The notes under the pieces were generated by a model. That model was not told where the DNA came from, did not search any database, and saw only the letters and a program-made list of their open reading frames with translations. Shown one piece after another: positions 1-12,223 of a stretch of DNA of 64,000 nucleotides. The DNA comes from Roridomyces roridus (Eukaryota > Basidiomycota > Agaricomycetes > Agaricales > Mycenaceae), in assembly GCA_029378245.1 (NCBI GenBank), contig JARKIF010000048.1:309005-373004 (forward strand), read 5' to 3'. The translations under genes and the position numbers were made by a program. Each line of letters starts with the position of its first letter. Positions within the stretch are counted from its first letter, which is position 1.

Positions 1-1066
1 ATCATCTATTCGGTTTTTATGATCTACATATCCCACCTGAGAACTTGTCAAATGCGCGCATGCGGGATGGTCGTGCAGACGAGATATGTGTTCAAGCTAC
101 TAGTTCACATGTCCGTTCCTTTCTATTTCCAGGCTAGACAGATCAAATGTTCGACTACAGCAACGGTGAGATAACCATGGACCGGGGGTGCGAGGAGAGG
201 TATAAAAAGAGGAGCGTGTGGCGTAGTTTAATTCCCTTCTCCCGAGAAGACAGCCATGGCAAAAATGTGCGTATACTTTCCGATGCTCGTGGGCTTCGTC
301 TCACCACATTACCCAGTTATGGGCGATATACTGTAAAATAATTACTACGATTACATCCCTTTCAGAGTGCAGGCTCTGGGTCGCATTTCAATTGTAATTC
401 GGTGTTTGGATCCCATCTTGGGGGGTCGCGTCTTGGATAACATCTGCAGGATATTCACTCCTTTTCAAAAAGAGTCTTCGTGATTCTGCCGATGTGCCGA
501 TAATGTTGGCAGTGATGCGATACTGATAGGCTAAGTATTCCGAACTTGTTGGAATGCTTACTTTCTCTGTCTTGCACCTAATGCCCAACCACTTTGGAAG
601 TTGATATGATGCTTCCCTGAGTCTTTTAAGAAAATTCATACGAGGCAGAGCATCAAATCTGGCAGTGCAAGCCAACTGAATATTTTGATCTGCCATTTAT
701 CTTTTGAACCGAACCTCTGCACCATCACATCTGCCGATACTCAATCAATCGGCATTCTAGCTAACGGCACTACACCACACCATGGAGGTTGAAATCCGGG
801 GAGTTGTTGGAACCAAGTTGAAACCGTAAGAAATGTTGTACTCCAAACGTCGACCAACCTGGAGTTGTGCTCGAAACCCGGGTTACCATATGCACATGCC
901 ATCCAAATGAGTCCCAATAATTTTTTTACAGTATATGTGCCATACCCAGTGCTTTTCTTCACGGTAATGTCTTCCAGGTCATGAACGACGGGGGAAGAAT
1001 CTAAACTCGTCTTCAGGCGCCAGAATTCGATCCCATTCAAACCCACATGCTGATCTCCCGGCTGGA
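1..1066. other. Upstream region without a confident gene
   Basis: A TATA-like box (GGTATAAAAAG, near 199-209) precedes an ATG in good context at 255 (GCCATGGCA). The frame opened there ends after 26 residues, or after about 11 if a 50-bp GT..AG intron is removed. Minus-strand reading at 388-696 and 741-1046 is open for about 100 codons each but matches no family I recognise. Some of this may be 5' exons of the TPR-CHAT gene that starts being readable at 1067; I could not join it convincingly. Confidence 0.3.
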
Positions 1067-4000
1067 ATGCAAATGCTGGCTCAGCTGATCATTTCGGGTA
1101 ATATCATCAAGCAAACTGCGCTGGTGGATTCGGAAGTCACGACGGAGGGCGCGAGCTGGAAGTTGAAATTTGATTGCGCAATGTAGGTCCGCATTCCTGG
1201 TCCTTCGCGCCACTCATCCTCTGCATCAGCCCTCCGAATGCAACCACGTTTTGTATCGGCATTTTGCGGAAAACACAGCATGGAGTTCGACTTTTGGGTT
1301 CCGTACAACTGGGGCAGGATGATGCTGTTACTTATGGCGAAAGACGCAAGCGTGAGTTTCATTCGTCTTTTGCCCGTAAATATTAGTCTCAATCCATCAT
1401 TCCAGCGATCAACCTGCCCTTGGTCAAAGTCAACCTGGATGGACCGTTGTTGGATTCAACCATGGCTTTCTCGATAACCGATAAACCCGCACAAGATCTC
1501 AGCAGTGATATAGTGTACAATCCATGTGGGATTTTTCAACTGGTTCCAGGATACAACTCACATGCTTTCAGTTGGCTTGCAAAACCCGGGAATCATGGCA
1601 ATGCATGTGGAGCGAATGTATCGGCAGAGCAGCGACAACACGCAGCTCGTTCTTCAAGAGCTCTCGGCCATGCATGGAAGGATCTTGCTCTACCTCCCTG
1701 AAAGAGATGATATGAGAGGAAAGCTCCTGAACAACGTCGCCATCATCTATGCCCAGCAATGGGATTTATTCCATGTCCCAGCGGCTCTGGACGGAGCAGT
1801 CTTGGCATACGAAGATGCCGTTCGAGAAGAACACCCATACAAGCCACAATGGCTCCCCAAACTAGGAACCTCTCTCATCGAGCGCTTCGAGAATTTCGGG
1901 TCGCGCCCAGACCTGGATAGATCCATTGCCATCAGGGAAGGAGCTCTTCAACTCACTCCCGAGTATGGCTCGGATAGGGCAAGCGCATTGAATGACCTTG
2001 GAAATTCTTTCAGCCGACGGTTTGAACTGCTTGGTGACCTACATGACTTGGAAAAAGCAGTTCAACTGCGGGAGGAAGCTGTTGCACTTGCTGAAGATGG
2101 TGATCCAGGGAAACCAGGCTGGCTTAGCACACTGGGATCAGCCCTGCTCAATCGATATGACCAATTTGGCAAAGTGGAGGATTTGAACAGATGTATCTCT
2201 GTGTCAGAAGATGCAGTTCGCTGGACTCCGGATGGGGACATTGACAAGCCAGGCTGGCTGGACAATCTCGGGAGTGCTCTCAGGACACGATTTGGGCACT
2301 TCGGGGACATTGACGATCTCAACAAGTCAATCAAATTGAAGCAGGAAGCAGTTCGACTAACTGCCCAAGGAAATCCAGCCAGACCAGGATGGTTAAGCAG
2401 TCTGGGAAGTTCATTCTTGGACCGATTCCAGCGCACACACAATTTTGATGATCTGCACAAGGCCGTTGCGCTGGCAGAAGAGGCTGTAGCTTCAACACCT
2501 GATGGCCATCCCAATAAACTCCGCTGGCTCTCAACTTTGGGCGGTATACTCGGCGCTCGATATGATATCCTCGGTGACTGGGATGATTTGAAGCGAACAA
2601 TCCTTGTCAGGGAACAAGCCTTGGACCTCACTCCCAAAGATCATCCTCAAAGAGGTAGCATGTTGATCAGCCTTTCAGGGGCGCTTCTGACCCGCTACAC
2701 CGCTGCTCCGGATGCCTTCAACTTGGATAACTGCATAGATTATGCAGAGGAGTCAATTGTGTTGACCCCAGATGGACACCCTATGAAGTCACAGGCACTG
2801 TTCCATGCCGCACGAGCCTGCTTTGGCCGAATAATGCAACTCAATCAGTCTGGACAGATGATAGAGTCATTGATGGTCTCTGGTGTAACACAACTCAGTT
2901 TGGGCAAATCCCTTGAGCCAGACGAGCACCTTCCTTTCAAACTTTTAGAAGGAATGCCTGTGATTCAGAAAGCCATTGATTACTTTGCTGCCGCAGCTCG
3001 TGCGCCGACTGGGCCACCTGTGCTCCGATTTGAAGCTGCGAGATTTTGGGCAATGACATCTCGTATGTTGACACGGAATTTGGACCCCCTGGCTCCGTAC
3101 CGCACTGCTCTTGAGCTTTTGCCCGAGCTTGCGTGGCTTGGTCTATCAATTAGTGACCGTCATCAGCGGTTGTCTGATGCTGGCAGTGTGGTTCGAGATG
3201 CAGCGGCCCAAGCAATTGCCATTGGGTCATATGAAACAGCAGTCGAGTGGCTGGAACAGGGCCGCTCTGTTATTTGGGGACAGCTACTGAACCTACGTAC
3301 GCCGGTGGATAATCTCATGGAGAAACATCCCTCCCTGGCAAAACGATTCCTCACCCTTTCAGCGCAGTTGGAGGGAGCCGGGACTCGGAGAACTGATTTC
3401 GAAACTCAGCAATCCATCAAGCTAATCACGAACAAGGCTCATCAAAATGCAGTTGAACGTGAAAAACTGCTCAAGGAAATACGAGAACTTCCGGAGTTCG
3501 AAAGATTCCTGCTGCCAAAGACAATTTCTGAGCTTTCCACAGCTTCGCAGCACGGAGTTATTGTGATGTTGAACGTGAATGAATTGCAATGTGATGCACT
3601 TGCTCTTCTGCCCGGTTTGGAGGATGAGGTTATGCACATCCCTCTTCCAAACTTTAAACCCGAAGATGTTGACAGTCTGGCAAAATCCCTTGGTGGCCTT
3701 GTGGGACGAGGTGTGAGGTTGAAAGGAGGGCCGGAGGGTCAGAAGAAGAACCCGGAGGAAGAATTCAGAATTCTTCTGTCTAAGCTTTGGTTCGGCATTG
3801 TTAAACCTGTCCTGGACGGACTGGGTATTTGCGTCAGTCAATGTTTCCCCTTCTTCAACAAAGTTTAAAGATTTTCACAGAGTCCAACCAAGTCAAACCT
3901 GTCTCGCATATGGTGGTGCCCAACAGGCCCACTTGTCTTTCTGCCAATTCATGCTGCGGGAGTCTATGGAGCAGAAGAGACCTTTGGTTCCAAACTCTCG

Positions 4001-4687
4001 GACTATGTCATATCCTCTTACACCCCGTCGTTGACTGCACTCACTGAAGCCTTCCGCACAACATCCAATACAGACAAAAATTTCCAGCTACTGGCGGTTT
4101 CCCAACCAGCTGCAGATGGTCAAATGTACATCCCTGGGACTGAGGTGGAAATCAGGCACATTGTCCAACTTGCCAAAGAAAAACAAATCAATGTAGTGGA
4201 ATTGGATCGGGAGACCTCAACTGTGGAAGAGGTTAAACAGGGAATGTCAACCTCTAGATGGGTTCATTTTGCATGCCACGGTGTGCAGAATATCACCGAG
4301 CCCACCGAGAGTGCACTCCTCCTTGCCAGAAATTCCCGCTTGACGCTATCGAACATTATTGAACTTGCCCTCCCTCACGCAGACTTGGCATTCCTCTCTG
4401 CATGTCAAACAGCCATGGGCGACAACAAGCTCCCAGAGGAAGCAGTTCACCTGGCGGCGGGAATGCTTCTCGCGGGCTACAAGGGTGTCATTGCCACCAT
4501 GTGGACGATTACAGACCATGATGCACCTCAAGTTGCCCGAGATGTGTATGAATATCTATTGGACTCCTCACCCCCGGATCCGACAAAGGCAGCCGAAGCA
4601 CTGCATGTGGCAATTCAGAAGTTGAGAGAGCGGTCTGCGCAGAAGTCATTCTTCGATTGGGTCCCATATATTCACGTTGGAGTATGA
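1067..4687 (+). CDS. TPR-CHAT protein (caspase-like CHAT domain), 5' end uncertain
   Basis: Read as exons 1067-1182, 1230-1351, 1406-1504, 1572-3832 and 3881-4687, with introns of 47, 54, 67 and 48 bp that all keep phase; about 1134 residues from the ATG at 1067. The N-terminal part may be a C2-like fold. The middle carries at least seven degenerate TPR-type repeats about 52 residues apart (for example LEKAVQLREEAVAL, LNRCISVSEDAV, LDNCIDYAEESIVLTP). The last exon is the CHAT domain with both catalytic dyad motifs: HFACHG (His near residue 999) and LSACQTAMG (Cys near 1041). CHAT is a clan CD cysteine protease fold; TPR-CHAT proteases are known in bacterial defence complexes, and CHAT domains recur in fungal STAND-type repertoires. 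The substrate is unknown. A second copy sits at 61681-63835 on the other strand. The true start may lie upstream of 1067. Confidence 0.85.
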
Positions 4688-5378
4688 TTTAGTGTCCATC
4701 TTTAGTTAAATAGATGACAGTTTGTAACGGTATTCGAGATTCGGAACATCGATTTCCAGTGAAGACTCGGCAAGGACTCAGAGAGTATGCAATTAGCCCG
4801 AGTCATATGTAAGCGCATTCAACACAAATTGAACATCCATGTTCAACCGTGAAATTGAGAGTAAGAGGCCACGCGCCCAGGTTGTCGCCGGATTGAATAT
4901 CCCGTGACCGTGTCGCGGATCAGATCATTTGGTCCGTGACTTTCTTGATCACCGACCACCATCTTGATCTCTTCATCCCTGCGTCTCGACCTCCAACGGC
5001 ATCCGGAATGTGCTACCCGCAACTCCATGAGCCCATCCAAGCCCGCATCGTCGATACAGAACGTTCCTCTTCATTCTCACGGCGCGCGCCCGGCGGTTCT
5101 TGAATAAATACGACGGATTCCATTTTCGCTTGAAACTTGGGACTATGAAAGGGTACTCCCCTTATCATCTGGTGCTGGTTTTATTCAAGACCGAACAGAG
5201 AACTCCCGCATCGCTGGACTCTTCGCTGCATGGTATGGGATCAGGTTACCGCGCATCGAATGGCCATCAGATGTTTCACCGCTCTCTCAAGAGTCAACTG
5301 GCAACCGCAGCACTTGAACAATTGACCTCGGTTCCGAAGCTCAAACAGCGCTTAGTTTTCACGGTCTCACGGCGAGTG
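4688..5378. other. Intergenic region before the peroxidase gene
   Basis: No open frame here resembles a protein. The stretch holds the 3' flank of the TPR-CHAT gene and presumably the upstream control region of the peroxidase gene, which ends in a TATA box. I see no repeat or RNA gene in it. Confidence 0.5.
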
Positions 5379-5386
5379 TATAAAGG
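5379..5386 (+). promoter_or_regulatory. TATA box of the peroxidase gene
   Basis: TATAAAGG lies 45 bp upstream of the chosen ATG at 5424, a usual spacing for fungal TATA promoters once a short 5' leader is allowed. Confidence 0.55.
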
Positions 5387-5423
5387 CCTATGATGGCGAC
5401 TCTACACTCTTCTTTCCCCGTCG

Positions 5424-7411
5424 ATGTCCACTATGCGGGCCCAACTCTCCTTGCTCGCGCTGAATCTGCTCCCCACCCTCATCCAGGCATACCACTGGCC
5501 CTCGCCGCTCATCGACCAACTCGAAGGCCTCCTGTACGAAGGCAAACAAGAAGGGCTTCCGGACCGTGCGGTGGATTTCGTGGCCCAGCTCAATGGGTGT
5601 CAGCCGGTGGAGGATAACGGGGAGAGTATAGCTGCGGATTGGATTCGTTTTGTGCGTCTTTCTCCCCTTAGTTAACTTTGCACGATGCTGGTACTGAGAC
5701 CACAGTTGCTTGCAGGCGTATCACGACATGGCAACGCACAATATTGACGATGGGACCGGTGGGCTGGATGCTTCCATTCAGTTGGAACTTGATCGGGATG
5801 AAGTGAGTTGCGTTCCGGTTTGTTTCCGGTTTCAATCTCAGGCTGATGAGCGCCTGACATAGAACGTCGGCGGTGATCTCGATAGAGCAAAGTTTGATTT
5901 TATCGATTTTCCCAACAAATATATCTCTTGTGCGTCTTTCTTTCTTTCATAACTCCTACAGGGCTTGAACCTAACACACTTAGACTCGGATATCATCGCC
6001 ATGGGCGTCGTCCTCGCCACCGTCGAATGCGGCGGACCCGTCGTGCCCTATCGGGGCGGGCGCGTCGACGCAGAGGTCGCCGGACCGTTTGGAGTGCCCA
6101 CGCCGGACCAGTCCATTGAGGACTTCATCGAGACATTCCGAAAGCAGGGGTTCAATCAGCAAGAGATGATTGGTTTGGTGGCTTGTGGGCATACTGTGGG
6201 GTGCGTTTCGTCTTGCATTTCCGACGGTTTCTTGTTGAGAGAAACATATTTAGAGGAGTTCATAACCCCGATTTCCCGACTCTCGTTCCTCCCGGAAACA
6301 TCTCCTTTGAAGATAATATCGTCATGTTTGACTCAACGCCGGAATTTGACAATGTGATGTAGGCAGATTTCGTGCGTCCCCCACCCAAGTTTGACTTTTG
6401 CTGCAGCGTAACCCAATATCTCGACGGCACGACTGGCGATCTACTCGTCACCGGCGTCGACGGGAACGATACCCTCTCCTCCGACTTGCGCGTTTTCAGC
6501 AGCGACGGAAATATCACCATGCACGCGTAAATTGTTCTATTTCGTTCAATACTCACAACTGAACGATTGTCAGCCTCGCCTCCCCACAGAACTTTTCCGC
6601 CACATGCGGCAGTCTCTTCGAGCGCATGATCAACACGGTCCCCAACAACGTCACTCTCACCGACCTAATCACCCCACTCCCCGTCAAAGTCGCAGGCGTC
6701 CAGCTCGCTCCGGGGTACGAAGGGAACCTCGTTCTCAATTTGACCATGCGGGTACGAAATTCCCTTCTCAGCCCATCGTTTGTACCTACTCACGATTCTT
6801 TGCAGCTCCTCGACAACAAACCCAACCGCCAAATCTCTCTCCACTGGGCAGATCGCAATAGCACGACTTGTTCCAGCGGAGCGTGCTCCTCCACACCAAC
6901 CAACTCAACCGTAGTAACAACACCCCTCCTCACCGCCCTCGGCCACCCCAGGGCTGTAAAATACACATTCTCCGCCCCGATCTCGGCGACGACTTCCATC
7001 AGCTCATTCTGGTTCGAGATCGACGGAGAGGTCCAAAACAACGGTGGGACGGGGTACATCATCGAGCAAGACGAGGTGTTATGGAGTCGAGATCGCAGTG
7101 CGAGTATCTTGGACCCGGTGACGTTCGAATCGGGGTTCCTCATCGTCGCTGCCGTCCGTTCCTCTTCCTCTTCCTCCACGGAGAGAGTCTGGATCAACAC
7201 CTACCAACGAACAACAGCAACAGGTGTCCACCTCACCTCTACCCTCAACTTGACTCTGGATAATGCGAGCTTCCCGTCGACGGCCGGTTACGATTTTTAT
7301 TCGGCCAAGTTGTTGTTGGTAGCGGATCTGACTTTTGATCTTTTCGCTGAGATTGGGGGAAAGGTGTACGAAGAAGAGTTGAGGGATACGCATTGGATTG
7401 ATTTTGCGTAA
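5424..7411 (+). CDS. Secreted plant-type haem peroxidase with long C-terminal extension
   Basis: Eight exons: 5424-5651, 5716-5802, 5863-5929, 5984-6200, 6254-6358, 6407-6526, 6574-6751, 6806-7411. All seven introns are 47-64 bp GT..AG and keep frame, giving 535 residues. The N-terminus is a signal peptide (from MRAQLSLLALNLLP at the second ATG, 5433, to about AYHW). The distal haem site is WIRFAYHD (Arg near residue 75, His near 79); the proximal histidine is in LVACGHTVGG (near residue 197). Both place it in the plant-type peroxidase superfamily that includes fungal class II enzymes. I see no clear Mn site or surface-tryptophan signature, so I do not call it lignin or manganese peroxidase. 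It is much longer than class II enzymes (about 330-380 residues): the last 300 residues form an Asn-glycosylation-rich region of unknown function. The reaction expected is H2O2-dependent oxidation of small substrates outside the cell. Confidence 0.85.
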
Positions 7412-7629
7412 TTTGGGACCTTCGGGATTAGGGTTGTTTCTCTGGGATTGCATAGATACTATATAATTCGGGTCTTAAATTCAGACCTTCCGCACGCCGA
7501 GAAGAGAAGATAGATTTTGATTGTAGCAGTATAGTGTATACTCGGCATCCAGCACACCAGATTGTAAGATATAGTCAAAGAAAGAAAACGAAACCTCCAC
7601 AGGTCCGATAATTCCGAATCCTCTAACCT

Positions 7630-10600
7630 CTACTGCTTCTTATATGCCTCCTACAAACTCAATCAGCCCTCGCTCGCTGCCAAAAAGAAACGAAAACGCA
7701 CCTTGATCTCACTCTCAAACTTCTTCGCAATCACCGTCCTCTGAATCTTCTGCGCCGCAGTAACAAGCCCACTCTCCGGCGTCCACTCATCCGGCGTCAA
7801 GATGACCTCAGTCAACACCTGCTCCGCCTTGAACCCATTCTTCTTCCCAACAGCATTACACTCCTTCAGCACCATCGCTGCGACACGCTTATCCTCGCAA
7901 AGAGTATGCAGAGGCGCGTTGGCGTCGATACCCGATTCGGATTTGAGGCCGGCCCGCAGGTGCGCCTCGTGCGGGATGATGACGGCAATCGGCGCTTTCG
8001 CGTCTTGAGAGGCACAGACGCAGATGTTGGCGACGTAGTTACACGACTTGTACGTCGACTCGAGCTGCTCGAGCGCGATGTACTCGCCGTTGGCCAGCTT
8101 GACGAGGTTCTTGATCCTGTCGGTGAATGTCAGTGTATGTGCTCAGCAGAGTGCAAGGACCACCCACCGATCGATCAGACTCAGCGACCCGTCCTCGTTC
8201 CACCGTCCGACATCGCCAGTACGCAGCCAGCCATCGCCAGCAAAGATGGCGGGATCCTCGTTGAGGTCTGGTCGTTTGTAGTAACCGGAGATGACAGACG
8301 CGCCGCGGATGATGACCTGCATAGAGTGAGTATCGCAAAGAGGGAAGAGGGAAGCAACGCACCTCGCCGCGCTCTTCTGTTGCACCGTTGCGGCCGCAGC
8401 TAAAGTATCCAGCTTCGGGGACGTCTCGGAACTGTAGGACGTTAGTGTCTGCGACTGGAGTGAAGAGTACGAGGAGAAGATGGTCCCTGTCTAGGGAAAG
8501 GCGGGCAGACATCCCCAAACCGCAGTCGGCGCGGAGTAACCTCGTGGGTCATATATAGCATCCACTCCTGCTCGCTGCGCCCCCGTAGGTCCCTCCTCCT
8601 CGAGTAAGGCGAGGCAGGGGGATGACGGGCAGCCCTTGCCCGGAGACATCACCGCCGCCAGCGAGCTCAGATGTCCTTGAGACGTCCCCCGATGCGCTGG
8701 CCATGCGCCCCCGTAACCTTGGAGGTCATATCTGGAAGCGTATGCGTCCACTCGTGCTCATGGCGGTAAGGCAAGGAGACGACGGGCTGCCAGGAGCCTC
8801 AGGGACGCCGACGAGACGTCCCACGATATGCTCTCGATAAGTCACCGCCGGGCGCGAGACTGCCATCCGCCTCCAGCTCGAGTCTGGTTAGGTAAGGAGA
8901 AGACGGGCAGCATGGCGAGTAGACGTCCCCTAACGCCAGCAAGCACCGACGACGCACACGATACACAGGCCACCGGGACCGGACCTAAAAGGCCGGATAT
9001 AGCAACTCGGGCCTCCGCTCCTGCGAGCTCCCGAGACGCCCTGCGATACACTGCGCACGTCTCGCAGATGTAGCGAATCAAATGAGGCAGGGTAACGGCC
9101 TGCCGTATACATCGCTCTCTATACACCTCCTCATACGCGCGGATGTGGCAGCCTTCGGGTCCGCATCATCCACACACGACGTCTCCCAGACTGCCCTCGT
9201 CCACCGCTACCTCGACTCCAGGACCGGAGAAGGGGAAGGAGTAGGGAGGGCTGACGATGCGCGCGACGCCGCCAGCCCAAGCAGAGAACGAAAGAAGGAA
9301 AGGAAGGGACACGCTCCACCCCTGAGCACATCCCGCGAGGAGGGCCCACCGCCAAACAAGAAAGATAGAACGAAAAGAAGCTGGACAAAGAAAACACACC
9401 TTGATCTCCACACTCGGCACAGGCATCCCCACGGAGTCGTACCGGAAACATTCGGGCGGGACGACGGCGCACATGCCGCATGATTCGGTCATGCCGTAGC
9501 CTGTGGTAGGGTGTTAGTCACGGTGTATAGAAGGAGGGGAGGGAGGAGGAGGAAGAGGGAGGGAGGGAGGGAGGGAGGGAGAGTACGGGGAGAAGAAGAA
9601 GAAGGAGAAGGGGAGGAGAGCATGGGTAGAAGGAGAAGAAGGGGTCGCAGGAGGAGGGGGAGGCGATGAAGTACGAGGCCATTTCGGACCCGAGCAGCAG
9701 CCGCAGCAGAAAGGGACGTGTAAGGTAGGTCGATGGGAAGGCAGGGAGAGGTGGCAGAAGAGGAAGTAGAAAGAACGACGCACCCTGAAGAAGCATAACA
9801 AGCGCAACGCTCAAAAACTCCTGCGTCTCCCGACTAATCGCAGCCCCTCCACTCATCGCAATCCTCAACCTTCCACCCGTCGCAGCACGCACCCCGCTCA
9901 AGATGACACTATCCGCCAACTTGGCTAGCCCCGGTATACTCTTCTTCTTGGCCTCCACCGCGCCCCTAAACACACTCGCCCTGACAGTCCCGCCGGATTG
10001 CACCTTGGCCACGATGCCCTTGCGGATCTGCTCCCACACAGCCGGCACACCAACCATAATCGTCGGTCTGAACGCCTTGATGTCCCCATCGCAATTCCGC
10101 ACACTGGCATCCGTCAGCGTCTTAATCCGGCCAAAGCCAGCTGGCATGCCGAGGAAGAGCATGCACAGCTCGACGATGTACTCGAGGATGTGGGCGAGGG
10201 GGAGGTAGGCGAGGTAGGCGTCTTCTGGGGTGAGGTGGTGACCCAGCAGGACGCGGACACCGCCGACGGAGGCGACGAGGTTGGCGTGGGTGATGACGAC
10301 GCCTTTGGGGGCGCCGGTGGAGCCAGAAGTGTACATGATGCAGCTCGTGGTAGCACTCGTTGGCCGCCGGGAGGACAGGATCGAGGCGTCGAGGGCGGCA
10401 CCACGTGTACGGAGGTCTTCGACGGTGAGGAAGGTAATATCGGGGCGCGAGGCAGAGAGCTTGGAGAGCAGGTCCGCGGAGGGCTCGCCGTCGTACACCA
10501 CGTGCTTGACTGTGGGCGTATTGGGGAGCACCTCGAGGAGGGTAGGCAGGAGCTCGGCGTTGGTGAAGATGCCGGCGCAATTCGGCTCATTGAGCGAGTG

Positions 10601-11173
10601 GGTGAGACCAGCAGGGCCGAGGGTGTCGTAGGCCGTGGCTATGGTCGTCGAGATGGACCCACAGGCATGCGCCATCGTTTGCCAGTTGACACTGAGACAT
10701 GTGAGACAAAGGAGTGAGCAAAGAAAAAAAACGCACCTCGTCGCAGCGTAGATGTTAAAAACGTCGTCGGTGGTGACGCCAAGGTTCACCAAGCCCCGCG
10801 CAACCTCTGACACCCGGTCTCGCAGCCCCACGAAGGTGATCCACTTGTAGTCGCTCAGCTCAAAGTACTTCCACTTCTTCTTCTCCGTCACGTCCTTGCC
10901 GCCCACATTCTTCGTAACCTCCTTCTCCTCCTCGTGAATCCGCACAACGTCTCTCCACCCCAACGCATCCCTCGTCCCGTGCGTCTTGGCCACGTACTCG
11001 AGGATATCGTAGACGGTGTCGATGCCGGCAAAGGGCTGCGTAACCAGCTTGTCGGCGCTAATGGCCAGACGACGCGTGGGGCCCTCGTCGGGGGCGGAGG
11101 GAGGGGCGACTTCGACGGAGCCCTTGCCATAGTAGCCAGGCTTGTTAGTGCGAGTGGCGCCGATGTAGCTCAT
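7630..11173 (-). CDS. Long-chain fatty-acyl-CoA synthetase (AMP-forming)
   Basis: Seven exons (plus-strand coordinates): 7630-7650, 7702-8116, 8168-8316, 8363-8431, 9400-9500, 9784-10691, 10737-11173. Every junction keeps phase and gives 699 residues, the usual length of yeast Faa1/Faa4-type enzymes. Family motifs are clear: MYTSGSTGAPKGV (P-loop-like AMP-binding signature, about residues 265-277), YGMTE, and GWLRTGDVG. It should activate fatty acids to acyl-CoA at lipid droplets, ER or peroxisomes. The start at 11173 (MSYIGATR) is chosen; an in-frame ATG at 11215 would add 14 residues. Two introns are abnormal: 968 bp (8432-9399), which splits residues that adjoin in homologues (VEIK / FRDVPEAGYF), and 283 bp (9501-9783). 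The remaining introns are 45-51 bp. The gene converges on the peroxidase gene with 218 bp between stops. Confidence 0.92.
8500..9110. repeat. Degenerate tandem repeat filling the 968-bp intron
   Basis: Inside the oversized intron, blocks of roughly 150 bp recur with divergence. Landmarks such as GACGGGCAGC / GACGGGCTGC followed by GAGACGTCCC or TAGACGTCCC reappear near 8627, 8779 and 8902, with further decayed traces near 8500-8560 and 9025-9110. No open frame is needed to explain it. It looks like local expansion within an intron rather than an inserted gene. Confidence 0.5.
9527..9675. repeat. Purine-rich (GA) tract in the 283-bp intron
   Basis: The plus strand is almost all A and G for about 150 bp (GGGAGG and GAAGAA runs), so the transcribed RNA has a long pyrimidine tract. 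It explains most of the extra length of this intron. It could form a triplex or simply be slippage-prone sequence. Confidence 0.7.
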
Positions 11174-11481
11174 GGTGTGGGGAAAGGAGAAAGTCGATGA
11201 CGACTGATGAGACACTTCGCTTTGGGGTTGTTAGATAAGCCGTCGTGTGATCGCATGGCCTTGGCGTGTCATAGTCTCGTGCTCCACAACTGCGGGAATT
11301 TTGAGGCAGAGGGAGACGCAAAAGAGAACGTCGACCTGGGGCCTCGATGAGTATCCCGAGCTGGAGTTCTTGTTCTGTGAGGAAGCGGGTCGCCGGTAAT
11401 TCAACTGCCGAGCGCTGACGCAACACTCGGCTGGCCTTCGGCATTCCTCGGGATCCAACACCTCAAGTCACCGAAATCTGA

Positions 11482-11566
11482 GTGTAGGACGGAGTACGAC
11501 CGACACTCTCGGTCATTTGGAATGAGCAAGTCGAAATGAGGCGGTGGTTCGAATCCACCTGAAGAC
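11482..11566 (+). ncRNA. tRNA-like unit, GAAGAC type (1)
   Basis: Contains a D-arm-like GAGT...ACTC hairpin, a T-arm GGTGG-TTCGAAT-CCACC with a perfect Pol III B-box (GGTTCGAATCC), and the 3' end TGAAGAC. The 5' partner of the acceptor stem is not preserved here. A six-T run follows at 11592-11597. Confidence 0.4.
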
Positions 11567-11931
11567 ATCGAAGTGCTGGAAGCGGCTGCCCTTTTTTGTC
11601 ACTGCTACAGGTATCACAGAGGTTCTCAATACCTTCGGCGAACAAAGCAGGCTCGATTCCGCTGCCGACCAGCGTTCGACATACGGTGAATACTTGCAGC
11701 CTTCCCTTTCGTCAACGGAAGCCCGGGGCCGGCACTGAACGTTGAAAATTCGAATGAATCGAATCCAAAATGGCTCGGGCTCACATACCCGAGTATCGAG
11801 TCTGACCTTCGGAGCTCTCCGGCGGGTCAAACGAAGTCGGCGCGGTCAAGACTAAAAATCAACCTCCCCACAATGATTGCCAGTGAATACCGGCCTACCT
11901 GTGTATGCAGCTTGAGCCCCTCCGAAGGATA

Positions 11932-12021
11932 ATCTCGATGGAGTACGCAACTCGCTCCCTCACCATCCTCTGGCTGCTTGTGTTTTCGGGGATAGACGGT
12001 GGTTCGATTCCACCTCGAGAG
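11932..12021 (+). ncRNA. tRNA-like unit, TCGAG type (1)
   Basis: Ends TCTCGA and TCGAGA are complementary (acceptor-like stem). Between them lie GAGT-ACGCA-ACTC (D-arm-like), CTCCC, a long loop, GGGGA, and a T-arm GGTGG-TTCGATT-CCACC. A seven-T run, a Pol III-type terminator, follows at 12044-12050. Confidence 0.45.
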
Positions 12022-12223
12022 TTGAGAGCTTCGCCAAAGTGGATTTTTTTGTCGTTCTTGCTCTCAATGTCATGCGAAAGGAATTCGGTTGCCATGCAAG
12101 AAATTCTGTAATTCAATGGCTACGAACCATGCAATCACGAACGACATTCATTGGACCATTGGAGTAATTAGTTTCGTACCCACCTGCACCAGGGCACACT
12201 CAAGTTCGACATGAACTGAGTAG

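Noticed and set aside
300..945. YGRYTVK at 322-342 (+) and YGTYTVKK near 920-945 (-) as duplicated exons in opposite orientation
   Set aside because: The match is under 25 bases and sits in otherwise unrecognised sequence; chance cannot be excluded.
9998..10717. 239-codon plus-strand frame and others opposite the acyl-CoA synthetase
   Set aside because: They lie antisense to a well-supported coding exon and arise from its GC-rich codon pattern.
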